DNA from: Pelecanus crispus
Taxonomy: Eukaryota; Chordata; Aves; Pelecaniformes; Pelecanidae
Direction: 5' to 3'
Assembly: GCF_030463565.1 (NCBI RefSeq)
Contig: NC_134652.1
Location: 14,423,397-14,487,396, forward strand
DNA length: 64,000 bases
Shown here: piece by piece, positions 38,901 to 50,900 of the stretch
Layout: every line of letters starts with the position of its first letter
Numbering within the stretch: the stretch's first letter is position 1
Made by a program: the position numbers and the translations under genes
Notes under the pieces: generated by a model
What the model was told of the DNA's origin: nothing
What the model saw: only the letters and a program-made list of their open reading frames with translations
The model's database searches: none

Positions 38901-41900
38901 AGTGAGCTTATACCTTGTAAGGCCCACTTCTAAACGCCAGGGATGCTGCATTTCCTAGCTGCAGAGAAAAAACACAGGAAGCTTTATGATAGCATACTAT
39001 TAAAAGCTTTGCTTTCTCATGCTGTCTCATGATTGCAACTTGTCTGATGTGGGATTTTCTCCCCTTTGTCAGTTCAGTAAAAGAGTGGTTTGGTGTCACA
39101 ATTTTCAAGATTTTTCCTCTGTGCAATTATTGTGCATTTTTATTAACTGCATTTCCAAGTGACTCTGACTCTTAATTTCTGTGACTGCGCCACTGACCTT
39201 CGGGTGCTGGATTTCTGATTCCAGAGAAGCTGTAACATTTCACTTCCTCTTTCTGCAGTTTTTGGTGTTCCGAATAACCTGGCTCCCAGCAATCATACTC
39301 TGAATGCAGGCCTGAGCACTTCCTCTACAGGTCAGATTTTTCTCTTCTTCCCTTCACACTTTCACAGCACCACAGTCCTGGCAGACATGTACAATGAAAT
39401 AATACCTACACCAGCCTGTTTCCCTTCTGTTCCTCATCTCAGTGTCAGCAGCTTGTCTGCACACCCCAGTTATTCTTTGGTTATCGTGGATTTATTCTGA
39501 GTCGGCCCTGTATGGCTAGTGTTAGCTCCTGACTACTTTTATCTGGGAGGCAGGGAAAACTGGAGATTTTCCAAAGAGAATAATTTGTCTTTTGAAAGAC
39601 ACCTGTTAGGGCAGCCTGTTTCTTCCCTAGAAAAACTCAGGGTAATGTCTTAAAAAATGAACTCATGTGTCCTTATCCATAAAGACACACTTCTCCTCTG
39701 TCAGTTTTCCCTGCAATTTCCCTTTTCTTCATCTGTTTCATGACTTCTGGCAGACTCTCTTCAATGTCACTAAACCAATTCTCTTCCATTCACAGTCACA
39801 CACACTGTGTCTACACAGCACAGTGCCATCATGCAGGGTCTCTGACTGGGCCTGCAGAGAGAGCACGGTGTATGAGAGCAGTCTGTACACTGCACTAATA
39901 TTGCCACACTGATTCTGGCACCAAAGGTGCCACCTTCCAAGCTGTTTGCTTCTCTCTGGACAGCACTTTGACACATATTGTGTGCAGTTATCTTCTTAAA
40001 TTTCCCTTAGTCAGACCAAGCCAGTTTTCTGAACTTAACGTTTTTCCCAAGTGCCTCACCTGCAGAAATGTCCATGCAGCCATGAGCTTGGCCTCGCAGT
40101 CTAACTTGAGATAATGTTTTATAATGGTCACCATTATTTTCCTGGGCCAGCAATAACTTATACAGCAAAATGATCTAAGGAATAAAATACTTTGTAAGGA
40201 AGATCTTTGAACAGAAATGCTTAGGCCTGTGATGCCTCCAGCTAGCTGGTGAAATTTCTCGGGAGAGGTCATCATTATTATCATTGGTTTTGTTTTGTTT
40301 TGTTTTTAGCCAGAATACCACCTGCGCTGCAGGACTCCTATAACCCCCATTGCAATCATTTTCTTTGCAGTGTTTGGAGTTCAAAACAACCTGTCTCCAA
40401 GCTCTTCAACCGTGACCCAGAATCCTACTGCAGCCTCCGCAGGTCAGCAACAATTTAAGCCTAGAGAAAGTGTGCTGCCTTCTCCCACCTTTTCTGTAGT
40501 GACTAGAAAGTTCATAATGACAGAGGCTCCTTCATCGCCACTTCTTGTGTAGAGCAGTGAGTGTGGTATGAGGGGATACTGAGGAATATTTCCTCTGCTT
40601 TGCATGTGCACTGGAGATTTGCTTGCTGAGGAAGCCCTTGCTTGTTTGAGTTGTCCTACGTACCATGAATGAGAAAAAATTTTTGAAGTGGTGTGCAGTC
40701 CAAGGTTGATATGTGTAGGTACCTTGTTATCCTTCATCTCTTTCATTCTCTAATTTCTTCATTGCAGCATATGGAATGAAGAACACTTCTCAGAGCAACA
40801 CCATGTCAAGTACTGGTGTGTCTGCCTCAGCAGGTGAGTGTGTCATTCACAGTTGTTTAGGCATGGCCTTGTACAAGCATATCATTATAAAAATGAATTA
40901 GAGATTCAGCCAGCTGAGTGACACTAACACCTGTCTCCTCTGGAACATGACTTGTCACTAACCAAGTCTCCCACCAGTATCCTTCTGAACAGAAAGCAAA
41001 TGAGCCAGCGGCTAAGAATGACCAAATGAGCTTGTCCGATTCAGATCTCCCCTACTTTGTGGTAACTTGGATGATTTAATTGCAGCTATTTCTGCTCAAC
41101 AGGCAGATAACTGGATAGAAGATCACATGTGAAATTGTGCTTCATTTGAAGCCAAAACATTTGCAAAGTTGCTCTTAAACACCATTTGTAGTAGTACCAG
41201 CCTCAACCACTCAAAAATCAAGTAATTGACCTATACATGATCAGATTTATTTTTTTTTTAATGAGAGAAGTTGAGGTCTTTCTACTGGCCTTTCATCCTT
41301 GAACAGTTGGGATTTATCTTTTCCAGCTTTTTTCTGCAACTCTGAGAGCTATAAATTAGTCTTTTATTTTTTGTGTAAGGGAAGCCAAGTTTCTTTTGTA
41401 ATCCAAGGACTCACAAAGATGAGGCTTAAAAATAGATGTAAATACCACAGAAGTTATGATAACATTCTAATACAGGTTTACTCCAGGTTTGTGCTAGAAT
41501 AATGGAATAATACCATTCTGGTTATCTTGATTTTCAATGGTGTGTCAATTTGTGTGCAAATTCAGGTTTGTACACCATTCCAGGCATATTTGATACTGCC
41601 TAATGGCAGAAGGGTGACCACACTGATGTTTTTGAGCCTTGTTTGGCCTGTGCCCAACCTCAGTAAGCTACAGTTCAATGCCTCATAACCACGCCTGGCT
41701 CCCAAGGACATGGCGTGCTTTGTGCTTGACAGAGTAGGTCTGCTAAAGGTGCTCCTCAGCTTGAGATGTGCCAGCTCTCATGCCCCTTGAACGTCTCTCT
41801 CAGACTGAGTTTCTATGATTCTATAGTAGGTGTGTCTGAGAAGCAAGGAGGTCATTGAGAAAATCATTTGTATATGTGATTGAATCCCAGTTGCTCTCCT

Positions 41901-44900
41901 GCTAGTGAAATACTCTCTAAAGAAATCTAATGACACGCACAGCTCTCCTCTTAGCTTCAGTGACCAGTGTGTCTCTTGCTGGGTGTTTTTAGTAGTGGCA
42001 ACCCCAATCACAACAGGTAATGAACAAAAGTGTTGCAACTTGTAGTTATTACTCATTGGCCCACACTCATCTCCTCCTCTTTCCCATCCTATACCAATAT
42101 CCCAGGGGGAACTGTTCTGAGCTCCCAGGGAGATGACATCCTGCGCAAAGACTGCAAGTTCCTGCTGCTGGAGAAGGAGAATGCCCCAGCAAAGAAGGAG
42201 ATGGAGCTCTTGATCATGACAAAGGACAGTGGCAAAGTCTTTAGTGCCTCTACCACTGGGCTTAATGGAGGTAACTTCTCTTTTTCGGGACATGTGGGTA
42301 TGCTGAGGGCAGAGAAATGGAGACTGATCATAGGGGGAGTTCAGAGTTCAGGACACTGCACCTGACTCAAACCCTTGCAAGTCAAACAAGACGCTCTGGC
42401 AGGCAGTTAGCCTTTAACAATGCCAGCTGCAATCTAGGTCTAGCTTTTGTATTTGAAGCTCCAGAGTGCCTTGGAACATTTGACAAAGCTCAGGAGCTTT
42501 GAAAGCAAAAACTAGATCTAGTTTAAACAAGCAGAGCTACTGTGGCTTCCCAGTAAAAAACATGCCTTTTGCCAATGAAAGAAGGTAGGCCTGATTGAAC
42601 TTCTGGTGTAATGTTTTTAATTACATTCTTTTCCTGTTGAGGATCCTTTGTAGAAGACACCTTGAAGAAAGAGAAGCAGGGATTTTCCTCCTCTTACGCT
42701 ACAGATACTGGCCTAAAATCAGATGCAAATGGTAAGAGTTTGTCTCTGTGGCAATGCAATAGAACTTTTTCCTTTTGCCTCCATTATTACCTCCCCGTTG
42801 CAAGCCCAGGCTCTAAGTTTGATCATGCATGGAAGACTGTTAAAATCTCTTTCACTGCTGTTAAAACAGGAGGACTGAAATCTGTGCCAACAAGGGACAA
42901 AGCAACTTATGCAGGTAAGTGCGATTCCAACTTTCATTGGAGGGAGCACCAAAGCACAGTATACAAAAAAGCAATCATTCTTGAGTGACGTGAATGATCT
43001 CTGTGCAATGACATCAGAGGGAAGGCATGTTCAAGAAGCTAATCTGTCTGTAATGAGCAGAGCACACACAAGAGAAACTGATACATCAGTGATTTGATTG
43101 TGGATGAGTGGGCAGTTGGGGTATTTTTTTATTGCTGGAGAAAATCAGATAGCTGACAGTACAGCTGCATCCTGCTACCAGGACAGATTTATGGGGAGGA
43201 GAGGGCTCAGACAGACTATGCTGGCTATTGCTGTCATTTATGGCTCAAAACTACAAAAAATTGACCCCAAGGGGATCATGTTTTTCAGCTGTTACTTTAA
43301 AAAGCAGTGAGTGTTGTCCCCTGTTGGAATTCCCATTGGGAATGCTGTTCCCAGCTTCTACGGGGACTAGAATTACACCCGCCGTGTGCAGTGGGGTGTA
43401 AAGATTTTTCTCCATAGCCCTTTGTATAATGGATCAGACTTTGGTGTCCTTATTCTCAAGAGATTCTTGACTCTGAAGTCAAGGAATTCTTCATTAACCA
43501 GGAGACTGCCCCTTCCCTCTTCCAGAAATACAAAATGGTAATGTGGGGGGTGCAATCGGATCAGCACCATCCTGGTGTCCCTGTGGTTCCTGCTGTAGTT
43601 GGTGGAAATGGCTCCTGGGTTTGCTTCTGGCCTGGTTGCTTCTCCTTGGATTGCTGTTTGGACTCATTGCTCTGGGTAAGAAATAACTGAGGAACAAAAT
43701 GTTGATTGGCATAGAAAGACAAGCAGAGGGTGTAAGCTGGCAAAGAGGCCAAGTACAAGAGATACCAAAGCCAGAGAACTGAGGAGGAGCACATTCAGCT
43801 TGGTGGTGACTGCAGCTAAGATATTAGAAATGGGCAGAAAGAATGGATAAGGAATATAAACCTTTGATGAGGTGTTATATAGTCTTGGGGTGAGTAGGAT
43901 ACGAAAACTCCTGAGATCTGAGGTCTTACTTCTCAGAGACTAACAGATTCCAAAGTTGTCATTTAAACTCCAGATATCCATGCAAGAAAGAAAGATACAA
44001 AGAATAATCCTGCAAAACTCAGTGGCCATAGCTATCTGACACAATGTTGCCTTGTCCCTGCTATTTGAAGTAGGTATTTCAGGCATGCATCTGTGGCAGC
44101 ATGTTCCCTAGCATTTTATTTTAACCTTCCAGCGGAAGAAGTGAGAAAGCTGAAATCTCGTGTGGAAAACCTGGAAGAAATCAATGGCGGCATCCTGGCA
44201 ATTAACCAAGGGAATTCAAAAATAGAAAAGGATGTTTCAAGTGTAGAATTTCTTCATGGTATTTCACCCTCCTCAACCCTCTCTTATCAAAATGAAGAGT
44301 CGGTTTGGCTGATGGTGAAGAACAGACTGAACAAGGAGATAGAACGAGGTGAGCAGAGTCAATGTCTGTGATGCTGCATGAGACCAGATTATTTGAAGGG
44401 GAGTGGGAGGATTTGATTGCCCAAGGGCCCAAAGACCAGGACTTTTAGAGTGCAGTGAAGTCTGTCAAAAATAGAGACCTCACCTGTCCTCACAGACAGG
44501 CTGTGCTGGAGCTCAGAGTGCTGCCATTAACACTGGTAGTGCATCCCTTAAAGCCAGCAGAAAAGGGAGAAGAAAGGAGGTTGTGGACATGCCATCCTGT
44601 GCCACGATGTATCATGTTTGCTGTAGCAAGTGAGTTTTCCATTTTGAAAGAACTACACAGAAAAATGAACCCACACCTTATTTCTCATGTTACTTGTGTT
44701 AGCAAGGGAAAGATGATTTACTTCTGTTTAGCAGATGATGGAAACAGGTTAAGAACAGAGGAGCCTATATTCTCCCAGCTTCAGAAGTTTCATGGATTTG
44801 CAAAAGCAAATTTGCTGAGGAAACTGTACTTACAAAACCATGCTGTGCTTGATAGTCTGTGCTGCCTGCACAGCCTCAAAATTCAAATATAAGGATCCTT

Positions 44901-47900
44901 GTACGTGAAGTGAGTAGCTATTCTGTTGTATAATGCACTCTAACAGCCCTTTCACTTCCTGTTACAGGCTACTTCAGAGGGGAGAGAGGAGAACCTGGTG
45001 AGAAAGGTACAGCCATATAGTCTTTCTCTTCCCCTGTCCTGTTCCTTGGCTCTGGCAATGCACAAGTTTGGGGTGGATGTTGCCACAGGGGGCAACTGGC
45101 AGTGAGAAAGATGAAGCTGATTTATACGTGAAGAAAAAGAGTGTAAAGCTAGTTTGCCACTTAAACTGTAGAGGGCCTGATCCCATGCAGAACTAATACA
45201 GGAGGCCCAATCTTGCATTGTGCCAGTGTGAAAGGCCAGATCCTGTTTGCCACTAGTGGGATGGGTTTGATCCTGCACTATTCAAGTGTGAAGTGTCCCT
45301 GTTCACCCATAACTCCTTCATGTTTCATTGAAGGTGGGAAAGCAACTAGAAAAACTAAATGAATGAATAATCATTGGAAATACCTCCAGGATCTCTCCTG
45401 ATTTTAAGGGGTTTTTTTCTTCTTTTCTCAGGTGACATGGGAATGCAAGGTCCCAGAGGTGAGTCTGGAGTTACCTGCTTTCTCAGGTAGATTGGCAGCC
45501 TGCCACAGGGCCTGGGTAGCAAATAGATTTTTCTTACTCCAGAAGTTAGAGAAGCTGATGCATTCTGTAGTTCAGAGACTGTTGTGATGGTTGGGTTTTT
45601 TTGCTCTTCTTCCGGGCAAAGACAATTTTAGAGTTCACAGTAGAAGAGAAAACAGATCTCACTTTGAATATAGAAACTTCTTTCACCTGGATGAAAGTTG
45701 TTCCTGAAGCCAAGCTCTACCTGGTTTAATCACAGAGTGTTTCAGAGGATTTTGCATGGTGTGAATGATTCAATCCATTGCATAAATACAAGGGGGCCAA
45801 TGTGGCATTGCTGGAGACGGTAGAACTTGTAAACATGCTAGGAACATAAACTCCTTTTTATGGGGGGTGAGGGTTGGCCAAAGTCACAAACAGGGAAGAT
45901 GTATTCCCCACTGACTTTCTATTTCTTTCTCCCTACAGGAGAACGAGGACTTCCTGGTATCCCAGGTGGGCAATAGTACAATTCCCCTTTGAGGGAGGAC
46001 ATTTAGTGACATTACCGTAGGCAAGAGCAAATTTTGCACTGCAAACCTAGCTCAAGGTGGTTCTCTAAAGATTCAATATTTAGCATAGACTAAGTCACTT
46101 GATTAATACCTTGGTGCTGAGCTACAGACATAGCTCAGAGACTTGGTTACAAGCAAAGCCTCAGCCTGACTTCCACTTAGTTAAACATGCCTAATTTGGG
46201 GGTGTGACGATCCCAGCCTACCTTTGAAAGAGTCCCACAGCTGCATGAGTATTTGGCCCAACCTCCTTGTGCTCTTATATGTATTGTGTTCTTCTAAAGA
46301 GATCCCTGTTCAAGTACCCAACTTCCAAGTAATATATTCTTTACCCCAGCTGATGAATCCCTCCAGGCTTCAGGTTCCCCTAATTTGCATGTTATTCTTT
46401 CATGGTATACAGACAAGGACTCTGAACATTTGTTGTCTTTTCCTTTCCAGGTATTCCTGGTCCAATTGGGCACCAAGGACCAGAAGGACCGAAAGGACAG
46501 AAAGGCAGCATAGGTAAGCATCTCTATCAGTGCTGTGAGTCTCTCACAACTGATTGGCATATGGCATGGGAATACAGACACGAGGTTGGTGTGATCATTG
46601 CCTTCCCTCATGGAGGTGGCCATGGATCCTCTTGCCCAAGGCTTCCCATAAAGACACCTTTTTATACAAGGCATTTGTTTCCTATAGGTGATCCTGGCAT
46701 GGAAGGTCCCATGGGACAAAGAGGTCGAGAAGGGCTGCCAGGGCCTCGAGGGGAGCCTGGACCACCTGGATTTGGAGAAAAAGGAGACAGAGGTAGGAAC
46801 TAAGTGTCCCGTTCTTGGCTAAAGCAGAGATGGACAAAAGCTAGAGTTTATAAATTTATAAAACACCATAGTGATAGAATTTGATTTGATTATTCAAATC
46901 CATATTTCATTTTAGACATTTCCCAGCACAGACAAATCTGGCATAAGGGATTTTTTTTTGCCAAACTTAAAAAGGGTGAACAAGGGTTAGTTTGTTTTGC
47001 CAGCTCTCACAGTAAGCTTTGAGTTTGGCAGAACCACAAGCTCTTAGTATCAAGGTCATCTTCTTCCCTGTTAATCAAGTCACCAAAGCTGGGGCATTTG
47101 TCTTGCTCATCCTAAAGCCCAGTGAGATGGGATTTTTTTCTTGGACAATGCATGCTTATTTGGGTGTTTTGAACTGACCAGCAGATTTCATGACACTTGC
47201 CAGAGAAAGAATAACAGGAGATGGGATAATGGAAAAATGGGATCACAACTGTATTCTACAGTATCTATTAATGCTCTTATTCTGCAGGTGTTGTTGGTGA
47301 GCCAGGTCCTCCAGGACCACCTGGTCCCCCAGGTTCTGCTGGCCTTAAAGGTAAATAAGAAGGTGGTCAGAGAGAGCCTAGCAGACTGGTTAGAAGTAAA
47401 TGAGCACTCCAGCCTTCCTGTTTCACTTGTGTTGCACTGCAGTAATCAGAAAAGTGAACTAATGGTCCTCATTTTAGATAAAATTTACTTTGGTAGGTAC
47501 ACATAACCTTTAGAGCAATAAATTATTGGAGATTTTTAGTGAGAGTGGGGATTGGCAGGGAGGTTTCTGAAAACACCAATCTTTAAGATGCGTGATGTTT
47601 CCAGCTGTTTTCTCTCTGCTTTCAGAAATAATAAGGTAAACTTCATATCTCTAACAGGCTTCTAACAGAGTTACAGCCCTACAATCCATATAACTGGGAT
47701 AAAAATTGTACTATAAAAAATGGGTCCCACCTGAAGCACAGATCCCTGCGTCTCAGCCAAGATGGAAGGCTTCAGTCTCTTTACCTTACTTTAGGGAAAC
47801 CACTTCCTCTGTGTCACAAGAGCTAAGTTGTGTAGATTTGCTGTCCTGATTTTGAGGATGCCAGTGATGCAAATTCTTATAGCGGTTGGGGGAATTCTGA

Positions 47901-50900
47901 TCTGCTAAACACCTATTGGGTTGTGGATGCTGTTGGGCAAACCAAAAGAGATTTGTTCATTTTCTAATTGTGATGTTACTGAAAGAAAATCCATGTTCCT
48001 TATTCACAGGTCTGATGGGTTCTCCAGGCCCACAAGGTCCTCCAGGTGAGTGCTGCATTCCTTTGCTATGGCATCTAGAGAAAACAAAAACAGAGTAACA
48101 GCTTCTCATAGTTTTTCTTCTTCAGTGATGCATAATGGTGAGTGGGATGGATTAAACCCCCCCATCTCATTTTTCTGCAGGTCCTCCTGGCCTACAAGGA
48201 TTTAGAGGAGAAGCAGGTCTCCCAGGTGCTAAAGGTAAGCTTCTCTTGCCCTCGGCAATTACAGCAGCACTAGATGATGTGCTTTTCTAGCACTGCTCTG
48301 AGTAGCAGACTTGGTCTGAGCATGCAGCATTTTGATTCTAGGGGCAAAGAAAAGTATAAGACTGAGGAAAGGGGAGGAGGAACTAGACTTAGTGATCGCA
48401 AGCAAATTTTGAGAAATACAAGAGACACAGAGGTAATAGAGCAGTCTAGGTGAGGAAACATGGTTGGATGGATGGAGCTGTATTGAAGGAAAGGTATTTC
48501 CTGTTTGAGTTTGTCTGATATCAGAGTACCTGTGTTTCCCCTATGATTTTTCTTGATGCATGAAATTCCTTTCCCTTCTGACTTGTTGTTACTATTCTTC
48601 AATCACCTATACATCTTTCAGGTGAGAAAGGAGCCACTGGAGCCCCTGGACCCAAAGGTATGTTGATCATTAAATATCTTTTGTGGATATTTTCTTTAGA
48701 TTCCCTTAGATATGGATACTGTCCATGGGTATTAATGCTATCCTTTGGCTTTTTCTTCTGTACTCTTGTCAGAAAGCAGACTTTATTTTCTCTGATGGAA
48801 ATGTTTTACAATGAAAAAATCTCACCTAATCCTTCCCTTTTTTGTACCACAGGTGATCAGGGTGAGAAGGGTTCTCGTGGAATGACAGGTCAGTGGATTG
48901 CTTTCCTGGAATAACGGTCTATCTAATATACACATGCATTATTTGAGTTTTCAAATAACAGTATAGCCCAGCCAATCCCAGTCAGCATTCTGAAAAAGTA
49001 TAATGATGTTATTGGTTATAGGAGGTTTGGAGGGGTTTTTTTTGTACCCAAGTTTTAAACAAATAGATCCCATTCTTGATTCCAGTAATCTTGGTAGCTA
49101 TCTTTGTATTCAGCTTTAGGGAAATTCTCCCTCATGTGCCCTGTATTCACTTCACTTGAGCTTTTCTAATGCCCAGAGACAGTCACAAATCATGAGGCCT
49201 GAACATCCTGTCAATGCTGGTTTTCAACTGCAAAGCACCAAATATTGCTGACAGTAATAAACTGTATCTTCACCAAGACTTGTTTGATTCATTTTCATAC
49301 CATTTTGCTACAGGTGAACAAGGCTCAAGAGGAATGCCTGGTCCTCCAGGAGAGCCCGGGGCTAAAGGACCTGTAGGTGGGTAACAGAAAACAGCTGTGT
49401 TTTTATACGGGGCAATGTCATTTCCACCCAGAGTGTGTTTCTATGAGCACAGACAAGGAAACAACATGGGAGTGGAATCATACTGGTTGTGATCCAAGGT
49501 CTTTCCTCTAGATAGCTAAGATTAGTCTGTATACTCAGAAAAGATGTCCTGCAGTTAAGTTTCAAGTGAACTTTTTCTGGATCTTCGGTAACTGCAGCCA
49601 ACGTTTCTTTCAGATGCAGTATGATGAAAACCCATTCTCTCGTGTTTAGGGCTGTGCTCTGATTAGTAGGACAGGGCAACTATGGTACTATTTCAGTGGT
49701 CCCTAACAATCTCTTTTCTTTGGACAGGACAAGCTGGCCGTGATGGACAGCCAGGTGAAAAAGGTAAGGGATTCCTCTGAGGTAGAAGTGTAGGTACTTT
49801 CTGATTTAGCAGGAGGTTGATTTGTAAAAAGGGTGGGAGAAGATGGCAGCAGATTCATGTTCTGGGATCTTGCTGTCTCAGAAGAACTGTAGAGTCAACC
49901 AGGTAAGCATGGAACTGAGACATATAATGGAGCTGGCTGTAAACTTGTGACAGAGTTCTTCTCACTACAGCATTCTTCTCTCATCAATGTTGACCTCCCA
50001 GACCGTGATGCTAGAACTGGCCAGTTGGCTATGCAGATACTATAGGTAGAAAGTGTTGCAGGACAGCTGGTGGCCAAGTTTGAGTGGATTGGTAGATTGT
50101 AAGTCAGTGACTTGTGGCTTGTTAATCGTGATTATATCCCTAGGTGAACCAGGTTTTACGGGAATGCCAGGAGCCCGAGGCCCTCCAGGACCCTCTGGAG
50201 ATGCAGGACAGCCAGGTAAAAGCATACAGAGACTAAAAATACTTTTTTGCTCAGTCAGGAACACAGATGTCTTTGTCAACAATTTCCAGTCTTAATTTGA
50301 AGTTAAGGCTGGCACAGGATCTCTGTACTGTAAGATGTATCATTTTAATAAGATGCTATAATTTTAAGTAAATGTAATCCTTTTCTCCCTGTCTATCCTT
50401 TCCCCACCTGAAATTTGTTTAGACATTTTAGAATTTTTGCCTTTTTCTTCCAGGTCTCACAGGACCCCAAGGACCGCCAGGTAGGTTTTTCCACCGTATT
50501 CCAATTTATCAAAGACACAGTTTGATATGGGCTCAAAACCCCCTTGTAATTTTCCCTCTGTGCTGCTTGAGGCTTCCAAAGTGATATCCCAAGGCTTCTG
50601 CATTCCCCTTGGCTTTTGAGACCGATTTTGTGGTTGGTGTGTAATTTTTGAGGAATGCATGGCCTTGGACTGTTTGAAAATTTGCCTCTCCCCAAAACAT
50701 AGTTTGCAACAAATAACATGTTTCAGTTCCCTGTGCATCACTGAAAAGTCCTTCTAATCAGCAGCAGAAACAGAGGGGAGAGGATGTAGCAATAGAGGTG
50801 GAAACAGAGGATGTGATGTCTGCAAGCAGAGGTGGTTTTTTGGGGGGCAAGTCATGAGAAAATTTATGCAGGAGCCTCAGGACAGGGAGCAGTACCTGGA

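Noticed and set aside
41811..41826. TTTCTATGATTCTATAG resembling a CR1 tail
   Set aside because: The match is imperfect and no CR1 terminal block is attached. It is too short to call.
45170..45290. Weak internal repeat (ggcctgatcc, ggccagatcc, tttgatcctgcac)
   Set aside because: The units are too diverged and too few to establish a tandem array by eye.
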